The notes beneath the pieces are model-generated. The model was not told the origin of the DNA. It was given only the letters and a program-made list of their open reading frames with translations, and searched no databases. Source: an uncultured Oscillospiraceae bacterium (GTDB lineage Bacteria; Bacillota; Clostridia; Oscillospirales; Acutalibacteraceae). From it: a stretch of DNA of 35,763 nucleotides. Shown in pieces: positions 15,993-23,607 of this stretch (the first letter of the stretch is position 1; every line of letters begins with the position of its first letter). A program made the position numbers and the translations under genes. The DNA lies in assembly GCA_900540535.1 (NCBI GenBank), contig UQGM01000026.1:1-35763 (forward strand), in the 5' to 3' direction.

Positions 15993-18017
15993 ATGAAGTG
16001 TGGAAAATGCGGTGCGGAAAACAGAGATACGAACGCTTTTTGCGACAGCTGCGGAGCGTATCTTGAAGATACCGTAACCGGTGAGGATACAGTGGAGAAA
16101 AAAGAGGAGATTAAAAATAAATCTTCTAAAAAAACTAAGAAAAAGCTGCCTGTGATTTTCGGTAAGAAGAATAAAAAGAAAAATCAGACGGCTCAAACAG
16201 CTAATACAAGAAACAGCGGACGAAAAAAAGCCGATAAGAAAAAGCTTATTGCCGGTTTGGTGCTTGCTTTAGCTGTGGTTATAGTTTCGGTTACAGCGGC
16301 GTTTGTTTTTTCCGGAGATAAGGAAAATTCCGCTCCGGTTGTATATGTTAAGGAAAATTCCGTAATGGCTCAGAAAGTGGGAGAAAACGCCCCATTTGTA
16401 ATATCCGATAATTTTTCTGAGACGGATAATGCTGAGCTGGTAGCAGTGTTCAACGAAGATGGAGATAAGCTCCTTTATTCTGAAAGCTACACTACCGAAA
16501 ACGGAACAAATACCTATAAGCTTTATTATAGGGATATAATGAATGAGACCTCTGAAATTTCTTCCGCTGACAGCAGCAAGGGTCTTTTCCTTGCATCAAA
16601 CGTTTATTCTCAGCCTAAAGCCTCTGAGAATTTTAAGAGAATTGCATATCTGAGAAGTCCCAGCGATAAGGGCGGAAAGCTCAAGGTGCACAATCTTAAA
16701 GAGGAAATTTCTATTGATACCGATGTAGTTGATTTCTATATTTCCGCTGATGGAAAAAATGTAATTTACCTTAAGAAAAACGGCAATGCCCTTGATCTGT
16801 ATGAGTGTAAAGTAAAATCAAATGCAAAACCTGTTTTTATTGAAAGCGCAGTAGATGAAATTTTTATACTTGACGGCGACTTTGATCTTTATGCCTATAC
16901 TAAAACATCTGCGGACGGCAAAAAGGGATTGTTCTCAGTTAAGCGTGAAAAATCTGCTCTTATTAATGCAGATGTAAAGGAAGTTTATGCAGCAAATTCC
17001 GGGGCAGAAAATGACAGCATATATTTTGTATCCGAAAAAGAGCTTTCATATAAATGGAGTGAAATTGTAAGCGATGATTTATATGAGAGCGACGGGAATA
17101 TTACCGAGCCTGTAAGAGAAAACTATGGCAGTGAGGACGAATACAATGAGGTGAAAGCTCTCTATGACGCAAAAGCTGCCCGTGACAGTCTTCGTGCAGC
17201 AATAAGTGACGGTACTTTACAGGAAATTTCAAAAGAGCTTTATGTTTATGACGGCAAAGAGCCTGTTTTAGTAAGTGAATTTACAGGCAAAGTATACGGA
17301 GTTTATGACGGAGCAATTGTATATTCTGCTTTCAGTATGCCGGAAAATATGAAAGTTAAAATTTCCGAGCTTTCCCGTTATGGAAACAGTTTGCCTGTTC
17401 CGGACGGAAACACTCCGGTACTTGCAAAAGGTGAGTATTTCTATGTTAAATCAGCGGATAAAGAGCCTGTGCTCATAAATGAAGATGCGAAGCATTCAAA
17501 TTCACTGTTTTTATCTGAAAACAGCTTGTACATTGCCGAAAACTGTGATGAAAATTTTGAATCCGGCGATATAGTCAAGTGGGAAATAAAAAAATCCACC
17601 GGAACAAGAATAGATGCAGGAGTTTTTATTAAAAATGTTTGCTTTACTCCGTCAGGCAGTGTATACTATGTAAAGGACATGAAGGATACAACAGGTACGC
17701 TTTATTGCTATAACGGCAAAAAGAGTGAGGAGATCCAAAAGGGTGTAACAAAGCTTTATGCCGCCGGAAATGAAAGTGTGTTCTTTATGACCGATTACAA
17801 TGAGTCTTCTGAAAGCGGAACTCTCAACGTTTGTGAAAAATTCAGCCCAAGGCATGTTGATACAAACGTATATGACGGAGCTTTTACTTTCAGAGGTGAC
17901 GGGGAAGTATTCTATATCAAGGGATATTCTCAGGAAAAGGGAAGCGGCAATTTGTATCGCAGCCTTGGCAAAAAGGATGTTTCTCTTGTCAGTGAATATG
18001 TAAGTCAAATTTTTTGA
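15993..18017 (+). CDS. Zinc-ribbon, single-pass membrane protein with large extracellular domain
   Basis: A 674-residue protein of unknown function. It opens with a zinc ribbon (C3-x2-C6 ... C17-x2-C20), followed by a very basic Lys/Asn/Thr-rich linker (about 35-84) and a membrane helix (about 85-107). About 565 residues then lie outside the cell. The outer part has many repeated short strands ending in Y or F (VYVKENS, YLKKNG, YFVSEKE, YYVKDM, VFFMTD), which suggests a beta-propeller like those in DUF5050-type clostridial proteins; this is by eye only. ATG 15993 has CGGAGG upstream. It has its own consensus promoter. The rubredoxin gene starts 26 bases downstream with no terminator between, so they may be cotranscribed. 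Confidence 0.8.
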   Translation: MKCGKCGAENRDTNAFCDSCGAYLEDTVTGEDTVEKKEEIKNKSSKKTKKKLPVIFGKKNKKKNQTAQTANTRNSGRKKADKKKLIAGLVLALAVVIVSVTAAFVFSGDKENSAPVVYVKENSVMAQKVGENAPFVISDNFSETDNAELVAVFNEDGDKLLYSESYTTENGTNTYKLYYRDIMNETSEISSADSSKGLFLASNVYSQPKASENFKRIAYLRSPSDKGGKLKVHNLKEEISIDTDVVDFYISADGKNVIYLKKNGNALDLYECKVKSNAKPVFIESAVDEIFILDGDFDLYAYTKTSADGKKGLFSVKREKSALINADVKEVYAANSGAENDSIYFVSEKELSYKWSEIVSDDLYESDGNITEPVRENYGSEDEYNEVKALYDAKAARDSLRAAISDGTLQEISKELYVYDGKEPVLVSEFTGKVYGVYDGAIVYSAFSMPENMKVKISELSRYGNSLPVPDGNTPVLAKGEYFYVKSADKEPVLINEDAKHSNSLFLSENSLYIAENCDENFESGDIVKWEIKKSTGTRIDAGVFIKNVCFTPSGSVYYVKDMKDTTGTLYCYNGKKSEEIQKGVTKLYAAGNESVFFMTDYNESSESGTLNVCEKFSPRHVDTNVYDGAFTFRGDGEVFYIKGYSQEKGSGNLYRSLGKKDVSLVSEYVSQIF

Positions 18018-18043
18018 CATATAAATTTAAGGAGGTACAAACC

Positions 18044-18202
18044 ATGAACAAATATGTTTGCGATGTTTGCGGATATGTTTATGATCCGGAAGTTGGCGAT
18101 CCCGATAACGGAATAGCTCCCGGAACAGCTTTTGAAGATCTTCCCGAGGATTGGGTATGCCCTCTTTGCGGTGTAGGTAAGGATCAGTTCTCAGCGGAAT
18201 AA
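18044..18202 (+). CDS. Rubredoxin
   Basis: A 52-residue rubredoxin, the small one-electron carrier with a single Fe(SCys)4 site. The two iron-binding knuckles are CDVCGYVYD and CPLCGVGKD, with the family segment PGTAFEDLPEDWVCP. Length is typical. ATG 18044 has AAGGAGG nine bases upstream. It stands directly before the flavodiiron protein gene, its usual electron acceptor, and with it should feed electrons to O2 or NO reduction. Confidence 0.97.
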   Translation: MNKYVCDVCGYVYDPEVGDPDNGIAPGTAFEDLPEDWVCPLCGVGKDQFSAE

Positions 18203-18210
18203 TCGAAGGC

Positions 18211-18240
18211 GGCGGAGTGTAACCACTCCGCCTGAGTTTT
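18211..18240 (+). terminator. Intercistronic hairpin between rubredoxin and fprA
   Basis: GGCGGAGTG and CACTCCGCC form a perfect 9-bp stem with a 4-base loop. The following TGAGTTTTGTTT is only a modest T-run, so it may partly terminate transcription or protect the rubredoxin transcript end and set a higher rubredoxin:FprA ratio. Confidence 0.6.
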
Positions 18241-18256
18241 GTTTGGAGGTATATTT

Positions 18257-19426
18257 ATGAAAGCAATTGAAGTTAAAAAAGGAATTTACTGGGTAGGCGC
18301 TGTTGATTGGTCTCTGCGCAGCTTTCACGGCTATACAACGAAAAGAGGCTCAACATATAATGCATACCTTATAATAGATGATAAAATCACATTGGTGGAT
18401 ACTGTAAAGGCTCCTTTTGCAGCTGAGATGATAAGCCGCATCAAGAGCATTGTGGATCCTTCAAAGATTGATTACATTGTTTCAAACCATGTTGAAATGG
18501 ATCATTCCGGTGCTATTACCGATGTACTTGCTTTAGCACCCAATGCAAAGGTAGTTACATCTGCTCCTCAGGGTGTAAAGGGTCTCACAGCCCATTACGG
18601 GGAGATGGATTTCATGCCTGTAAAAAGCGGCGATACACTGAGCCTTGGCAGCCGTACACTTTCATTTGTTCCCACACCCATGCTTCACTGGCCCGATAAC
18701 ATGGTAACATATTGCCCCGAGGAAAAGATTCTTTTCTCAAATGACGCTTTCGGTCAGCACTATGCATCCGGCGGAAGATTTGATGACGAAGAGCCTTTAG
18801 GTGATGTTCTTCATGAGGCAAGAACTTATTATGCCAACATAGTAATGCCTTACAGCGTACAGGCTGCCGGTGCAGTTAAAGCCGCTGAGGGACTTGATAT
18901 AGAGCTTATCGCTCCCAGCCACGGCGTAATGTGGAGAAGTCATATTGCTGAGATTATTGAGGAATACAAAAAGTGGAGCAGCCTTAAAATGAATAAAGAG
19001 GCAGTTGTAGTTTTTGACAGCATGTGGCATTCAACTGAAAAAATTGCAAAGACCATTGTTGAAGCCTTTGCTTCAAAGGGATATAATACAAAGCTCTGCG
19101 ACCTTAAGGCCTGGGATAATTCCGAGGTTATAAATGAGATTTTGACAGCAGAATATATTGCTGTGGGATCTCCCACACTTAACAATCAGATGCTGCCCAC
19201 AGTTGCAAGCTTCCTTACCTATCTTAAGGGACTTGCACCTAAGAACAGCGGCAAAAAGGCTTTTGCTTTCGGTTCTTACGGCTGGGGTGGTCAGAGTATA
19301 GGTCTTGTTGAAAAAGAGCTTGCAGACTGCGGATTTGAAATTGCACTGGAAAAACAGCGTATTCAGTACATTCCTTCACAGAAAAGCCTTGATGAGCTTG
19401 AAAAGAAGGTTCTTGAAATAATATAA
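18257..19426 (+). CDS. FprA family (A-type) flavodiiron protein
   Basis: A 389-residue flavodiiron oxidoreductase that reduces O2 to water or NO to N2O, protecting anaerobes. The metallo-beta-lactamase-like domain (1-245) has the diiron ligands H78-x-E80-x-D82, H144, D163 and H222 with family spacing. The flavodoxin domain (about 247-389) binds FMN, with DSMWHSTEKIA as its phosphate loop and GSPTLNNQ and GSYGWGGQS as further flavin loops. No extra C-terminal domain, so class A. ATG 18257 has TTGGAGG upstream, better than the in-frame start at 18239. It sits between its likely electron donors rubredoxin and Hrb. Confidence 0.96.
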   Translation: MKAIEVKKGIYWVGAVDWSLRSFHGYTTKRGSTYNAYLIIDDKITLVDTVKAPFAAEMISRIKSIVDPSKIDYIVSNHVEMDHSGAITDVLALAPNAKVVTSAPQGVKGLTAHYGEMDFMPVKSGDTLSLGSRTLSFVPTPMLHWPDNMVTYCPEEKILFSNDAFGQHYASGGRFDDEEPLGDVLHEARTYYANIVMPYSVQAAGAVKAAEGLDIELIAPSHGVMWRSHIAEIIEEYKKWSSLKMNKEAVVVFDSMWHSTEKIAKTIVEAFASKGYNTKLCDLKAWDNSEVINEILTAEYIAVGSPTLNNQMLPTVASFLTYLKGLAPKNSGKKAFAFGSYGWGGQSIGLVEKELADCGFEIALEKQRIQYIPSQKSLDELEKKVLEII

Positions 19427-19469
19427 AATTTACAGGATAAAATAAAATTCAAAAAAGGAGGCTTCAAAA

Positions 19470-20138
19470 TTGGATAACACAGCATTGTTCAGACTTTCTT
19501 ACGGACTTTATGTAGTAGGAGTTAAAAACGGCGAAAGCTATGGCGGAAGCGTTGTAGACGCATTTGCGCAGGTGGGAAGCGGAAAAACACCTATGGTGGT
19601 TATATCCTGTATGAATACAAACAATACAAGCTCACTTATTGAGAAAAACGGTGAGTTTACAGTTTCTGTTCTGGCAACGGATGTTGACCCCTTTGTTATA
19701 GCAAATTTCGGTTTCCAGTCATCCCGTGATACGGAAAAGTGGAAGAATGTTCCCCATGTAATGGTAAACGGATTACCTGTTCTTACAGATGCCGCCGCAT
19801 ATTTAAGATGCAAGGTAGAGAGTGTTACAAAGCTTGATACTCATGACCTTTATCTGTGCTCAGTAGAGGATGCATGGCTGGGTGAGGGAGAACCTCTTCT
19901 CTATGCTGATTATCAGAAGCCTCAGCTTAAAAACGCCGTCAGAGAAGCATTTGCAGCTTTTAAAGCCGGACAGCCTCATACAGAGAAGAAAGAGGATTTT
20001 GTAAAGGATGAAAACGGTGAATGGGTTTGCAGCGTATGCGGATACCGCTATAAAGGCGATATTCCTTTTGAGGAATTGCCCGATGATTTCACATGTCCCG
20101 TCTGCGGTCAGCCCAAAAGCGTTTTTGAAAAGAGATAA
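19470..20138 (+). CDS. hrb: High-molecular-weight rubredoxin (flavin reductase-rubredoxin fusion, Hrb)
   Basis: A 222-residue fusion. Residues 1-165 form a flavin reductase-like FMN-binding domain (GESYGGSVVDAFAQVGSGKTP). Residues 183-222 form a C-terminal rubredoxin with CSVCGYRYKG and CPVCGQPKS. In Moorella this protein passes electrons from NAD(P)H to FprA as an NO reductase, and the gene order here supports the same path. The start is TTG at 19470 with AAAAAGGAGG just upstream; no ATG is placed better. The rubredoxin unit is the short type, lacking the loop found in the free rubredoxin upstream. Confidence 0.93.
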   Translation: MDNTALFRLSYGLYVVGVKNGESYGGSVVDAFAQVGSGKTPMVVISCMNTNNTSSLIEKNGEFTVSVLATDVDPFVIANFGFQSSRDTEKWKNVPHVMVNGLPVLTDAAAYLRCKVESVTKLDTHDLYLCSVEDAWLGEGEPLLYADYQKPQLKNAVREAFAAFKAGQPHTEKKEDFVKDENGEWVCSVCGYRYKGDIPFEELPDDFTCPVCGQPKSVFEKR

Positions 20139-20162
20139 ATTTTATCAAAGTAAATAAGTATT

Positions 20163-20198
20163 ATAAAAAGGCTCTTCCAAAAGGAAGGGCCTTTTAAG
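20163..20198. terminator. Bidirectional terminator after hrb
   Basis: AAAAGGCTCTTCC pairs with GGAAGGGCCTTTT (one G-T wobble) around AAAA. It separates the convergent hrb and deacetylase genes. Confidence 0.85.
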
Positions 20199-20205
20199 CT
20201 TAATT

Positions 20206-21183
20206 TTAAAACTTTGCCTCCGAAAGGCTTTTGAAGGTGTATCCTTCGGCTCTTGCCTTGTCTATAAATTCGCCCATTGCAGCGGCGTTGTCAGGAGAAA
20301 CAGAGTGCAGCAGTATTACTGCTCCGGGATGAATGCGGCTCATAAGGGTATCTATGGTGTACTCCTTGCCTCTTATGGTGTTGGGGTCCCAGTCGACATA
20401 TGCCACTGACCAGAATATGCTGCGGTATCCTATTGTGTTTACAAGGTCAAGGGCATTTTCAGAATAAGCTCCCTCAGGGAATCGGAAGAACGGGGAGGAA
20501 TATCCGAATTTTGTTCTCAGGTAGTTGTCAACATCCTGTATTTCCTGCGCCATACGTTCTCTTGAAATATCGGCAAAGCACGGATGCTTGTTTGAGTGAT
20601 TGCCTACAATATGTCCCTCTTTAATCATTCTTGTAATAAGGTCGGGACAGCTTTCTATATAGGTGAGAGTTACGAAAAATGCCGCAGGCACACCCTTTTC
20701 TTTCAGTGCGTCCAAAACCTTTGAGGTGTAGCCGTTTTCATATCCGCAGTCAAAGGTAAGATACAGCACTTTCTCACTGCTTTTGGTGTCGAGGGCAAGA
20801 CCTCCGTATTTTTCCATTTCCTTTTGTGCGTTTACTGAGTTCTGATGAGGTACGCCATTTTTGGAAACTCCGTAGCTGTATCCTATTTTCTTTGTGCTTA
20901 AATTTTTGTTTCCGTCATTTGCCTTTGATACAAGATCTATTTCCGGCAGCGGATCATAACCTGTATAAGTTGATGTGTTTCCGGTATCTTTGCCTGTTTC
21001 ACATTCTGTTTTGATGCTTCCCTCTACGGAAGCAACATTTTCATCAATATCCTGCATTATGGAGCTGTCGTTTTGAGATTCTCCGGAAACATTGGTGTTT
21101 TGAGGCACTTTTTCCTCTCCCGAACAGCCTGTAATTGTTATTAAAAGCGCTGCACAGGATAATAAGGCGATTGCTTTTTTCAT
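20206..21183 (-). CDS. PdaA-like polysaccharide deacetylase lipoprotein
   Basis: A 325-residue NodB-fold deacetylase. Residues 1-20 form a lipoprotein signal with lipobox ITGC (Cys20), then a Ser/Asn/Glu-rich linker to about 100. The catalytic domain has TFDCGYENGYT (D145), the form typical of delta-lactam-biosynthetic PdaA enzymes, and the metal motif H196-x3-H200 in GNHSNKHP. Later landmarks are FFRFPEGAYS and the ILLHSVS histidine motif. PdaA makes muramic delta-lactam in spore cortex peptidoglycan, so this supports a spore former. A glutamate or asparagine normally replaces C146. ATG 21183 has AGGAGG upstream. Confidence 0.9.
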   Translation of the reverse strand: MKKAIALLSCAALLITITGCSGEEKVPQNTNVSGESQNDSSIMQDIDENVASVEGSIKTECETGKDTGNTSTYTGYDPLPEIDLVSKANDGNKNLSTKKIGYSYGVSKNGVPHQNSVNAQKEMEKYGGLALDTKSSEKVLYLTFDCGYENGYTSKVLDALKEKGVPAAFFVTLTYIESCPDLITRMIKEGHIVGNHSNKHPCFADISRERMAQEIQDVDNYLRTKFGYSSPFFRFPEGAYSENALDLVNTIGYRSIFWSVAYVDWDPNTIRGKEYTIDTLMSRIHPGAVILLHSVSPDNAAAMGEFIDKARAEGYTFKSLSEAKF

Positions 21184-21208
21184 AAAAAGCCTCCTTCCGT
21201 ATAAAATT

Positions 21209-21235
21209 TAGGGGCGGAATTTTTCCCGCCCCCGA
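21209..21235 (-). terminator. Hairpin between the 60-aa gene and the deacetylase gene
   Basis: GGGGCGG and CCGCCCC form a perfect 7-bp stem; on the minus strand it is followed by TAAATTTTAT. It lies about 20 bases before the deacetylase ribosome site, so it may be a terminator or a read-through attenuator. Confidence 0.6.
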
Positions 21236-21245
21236 AACCTGTTTT

Positions 21246-21428
21246 TTATTTCATGGCGGAGTTAATGCCCCCGACAATGTTTTCAACGGCTTTAACGGCT
21301 TTGTTCATGCTCTTTTTCATTTTGCGGTTTGAAGAGTTCATCATAGTTCCGCCGATAAGAGCTGTTGCACTGCCTACTGCCATTGCTATGCCGACGCCTT
21401 TAGCGATGTTTGAGCTTTTTTTCGTCAT
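21246..21428 (-). CDS. Small glycine/alanine-rich membrane-type protein, 60 aa
   Basis: A 60-residue basic protein. Residues 7-30 form one hydrophobic, small-residue-rich segment (AKGVGIAMAVGSATALIGG), followed by a lysine-rich amphipathic stretch (MKKSMNKAVKAVENIVGGI). It resembles small YtxH-like or holin-like proteins in layout but has no firm family match. ATG 21428 is preferred to the upstream start because GGAGGG lies nine bases before it. It lies upstream of, and codirectional with, the deacetylase gene. Confidence 0.65.
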   Translation of the reverse strand: MTKKSSNIAKGVGIAMAVGSATALIGGTMMNSSNRKMKKSMNKAVKAVENIVGGINSAMK

Positions 21429-21523
21429 TTTCAATCCCTCCATTACTTTTGGTTTCGCTTTTATTATGGCACGTCCTACAAGATGTATTTATGCTATTTT
21501 TTTGAATATATGCTTCCTTAAAT

Positions 21524-21552
21524 TTGCAATGAGAGACAGGGTGTATTATAAT
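21524..21552 (+). promoter_or_regulatory. Promoter of trmL
   Basis: TTGCAA (21524-21529), 17-base spacer, TATAAT (21547-21552), 38 bases before the start. Confidence 0.7.
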
Positions 21553-21590
21553 AATCAGGTATATTGAAACCGAAACGGAGTAAACTTAAA

Positions 21591-22088
21591 ATGGCAGAGC
21601 TTAATATTGTACTTGTAGAGCCGGAAATACCACAGAATACCGGAAATATTGCGAGAACCTGCGCTGCAACAGGTGCAAGGCTTCATATTGTGGAGCCCAT
21701 GGGTTTTAAAATTGATGATAAAAAATTAAAAAGAGCAGGTCTTGATTACTGGTATCTCCTTGATATTACATACTATTCAAATCTTGAGGATTTTTTTGAA
21801 AAAAATAAGGACGGAAATTTTTACTTTTTCTCAACGAAAGCACAGAACAGATATTCCGATATTTCCTATCCTGATAAATCCTATCTGTTTTTCGGAAAAG
21901 AGACCGCAGGACTGCCTGAGGAGCTTTTAAAGGCCAATCCTGACAGATGTGTGAGAATCCCCATGATTTCCGATGCAAGAAGTCTTAACCTTTCAAATTC
22001 CGTTGCAATCGGAGTATATGAAGTTTTAAGACAGTGGGATTTTCCAAAGCTTCTCGAAGAGGGACAGCTTACAAAATATCAGTGGTAA
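21591..22088 (+). CDS. trmL: tRNA (cytidine(34)-2'-O)-methyltransferase, TrmL family
   Basis: A 165-residue SPOUT methyltransferase that 2'-O-methylates the wobble base of tRNALeu isoacceptors. The family signature is plain: VEPEIPQNTGNIARTCAATG at residues 9-28, FFGKETAGLPEELL for the SAM knot and RIPMISDARSLNLSNSVAIGVYEVLRQ at the C-terminus. Length is typical. ATG 21591 is preferred over 21564 since homology begins MAELNIVLVEP; the ribosome site (CGGAGT) is weak and 9-10 bases away. Confidence 0.95.
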   Translation: MAELNIVLVEPEIPQNTGNIARTCAATGARLHIVEPMGFKIDDKKLKRAGLDYWYLLDITYYSNLEDFFEKNKDGNFYFFSTKAQNRYSDISYPDKSYLFFGKETAGLPEELLKANPDRCVRIPMISDARSLNLSNSVAIGVYEVLRQWDFPKLLEEGQLTKYQW

Positions 22089-22201
22089 CAAAAGAAAGAG
22101 AACTGCGTATAAGTGGTTCTTTTTTTATTTTATGTGAGAGAATCACCTGCTTTAATTGTTTAATAGATGACCGGTCAAAGAGGAAGGGAAGAGGTGAAAG
22201 T

Positions 22202-22759
22202 ATGGACAGCGGAGCAAAAAATTATCTGCGTTTTCTGGAAGGAGATGATGAGGGTATAGGCGAAATCATCAAGGAGTGCAGAGACGGTTTAATGATGTTT
22301 TTAAACGGTTATGTAAAAAATATACATACAGCCGAGGAACTGACGGAAAATACCTTTGTTAAGCTTGTAATAAAAAAGCCGAAATATAAGGGGAATTATT
22401 CCTTTAAAACATGGCTTTATACAATCGGCAGAAATGAAGCGATAAATTATTTAAAACACAGAAAAAGATTTTCAGATAAACCTGTTGAGGATTTTGAAAA
22501 TCTGCTGCATGATGAAGAAAATCTCGAAAAACTGTACTTTGTTGAAGAAAGAAAAATCGCTGTTCACAGTTCTCTCCAAAAATTAAACGGAGATTACAGG
22601 CAGGTTTTGTATCTGACAGTGTTTGAAGAACTGACCAATGATGAAGCTGCCAGGGTAATGAAAAAGAATAAACGTCAAATAGAAAATCTTGTTTACAGAG
22701 CGAAGAAGGCTCTCAAAGCAGAACTTGAAAAGGAGGGTTTTGTATATGAAGAGTTATGA
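22202..22759 (+). CDS. ECF-type RNA polymerase sigma factor
   Basis: A 185-residue sigma-70 family factor with region 2 (residues 20-85; KTWLYTIGRNEAINYLKHRKR) and region 4 (about 118-178; HTH TNDEAARVMKKNKRQIENLVYRAKKAL). The acidic linker between them (DFENLLHDEENLEKL) is usual. ATG 22202 has GAGGTGA upstream; the open frame before it overlaps trmL and is not coding. The gene overlaps its downstream membrane partner by 14 bases, as expected for a sigma/anti-sigma pair. It differs clearly from the sigma factor at 13778. Confidence 0.9.
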   Translation: MDSGAKNYLRFLEGDDEGIGEIIKECRDGLMMFLNGYVKNIHTAEELTENTFVKLVIKKPKYKGNYSFKTWLYTIGRNEAINYLKHRKRFSDKPVEDFENLLHDEENLEKLYFVEERKIAVHSSLQKLNGDYRQVLYLTVFEELTNDEAARVMKKNKRQIENLVYRAKKALKAELEKEGFVYEEL

Positions 22760-23564
22760 AGAGATGACAGAAAGCGTATTAAAGCGCAGAGATAACTATA
22801 TAAGTGAAAAAAAGATAAAAATGAAAAAAGTTAAAAGAGCTGCTGTATCTGTTGTATGTGTTTCTCTTGTCTGTCTTTGCGCCTTGTTAGTAGTCGGAGA
22901 AATAAGGAACAAGCCCACTACAAGCGGTACCATGGGAAGCTTTTACAGCGGTGGAGAAGGACGCACGGAAACAGAGGAGAAAATCGCCATAAACGAAGTG
23001 AAGTATGAAAATTTTATTTTGGATGGCGTCTATTCTCCAAAAAGCTATGATATAACCGTACTTAATGAAAGGGAAGCTGCTGAGCATTTAGGAAAGAAAC
23101 TTGATTTTTCTTTTCTGCCGGATTATCTGAAAGCTTCTTACAGCAATTCACAAAATGAAATTTACCGTGATAAAAATACAGGAAAAGTAGTTGACGGCGG
23201 AATAACTTTTACTTATTGGAACGAATATGGCGAGGATAAGCTGCCGATTTCCGTGGGTTATGGCGGAAAAGGCATAAGTTTTACGGTTTGCCGTGAAGAT
23301 GAAGCAATGCTCGACAGGTACGAATGGCCGGAAAACGCAAAAGCTTCCTACTTTGGTGAAGTGCGGGTGCTTATAGCAAAATTGAAAATGGAGGCTCACG
23401 GCGAGTATGATTTTGAAACAGGGGATACAGAAATTGTTCCGTATAATGAATACGCTGCCGAGTTCAGCAGCGGCGGTTTAAAGTTTGTTGTAACAGCCGT
23501 TAATTTCACCGATGATGAATTTATAGAAATCCTTACTGATTTTATAAACACAAATAAAGGTTAA
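22746..23564 (+). CDS. Single-pass membrane protein, putative anti-sigma factor
   Basis: A 272-residue protein. A short cytoplasmic N-terminus (KSYEEMTESVLKRRDNY, about 1-30) precedes one membrane helix (about 32-52). About 220 residues then lie outside, with no recognised domain. A segment around LNEREAAEHLGKKLDFSFLPDYL looks like the start of a DUF4367-type fold seen in anti-sigma partners, though this is tentative. ATG 22746 has AAGGAGG eight bases upstream and lies within the sigma gene. Layout and overlap make an anti-sigma role likely. No zinc motif is present. Confidence 0.78.
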   Translation: MKSYEEMTESVLKRRDNYISEKKIKMKKVKRAAVSVVCVSLVCLCALLVVGEIRNKPTTSGTMGSFYSGGEGRTETEEKIAINEVKYENFILDGVYSPKSYDITVLNEREAAEHLGKKLDFSFLPDYLKASYSNSQNEIYRDKNTGKVVDGGITFTYWNEYGEDKLPISVGYGGKGISFTVCREDEAMLDRYEWPENAKASYFGEVRVLIAKLKMEAHGEYDFETGDTEIVPYNEYAAEFSSGGLKFVVTAVNFTDDEFIEILTDFINTNKG

Positions 23565-23565
23565 A

Positions 23566-23596
23566 GAAAAAGCCCGGCATTAAGCCGGGCTTAAAC
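23566..23596. terminator. Bidirectional terminator between sigma operon and glyA
   Basis: AAGCCCGGC and GCCGGGCTT form a perfect 9-bp stem with a short loop, flanked by A-run and T-rich DNA. Confidence 0.88.
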
Positions 23597-23607
23597 TTTA
23601 TCTTAAA

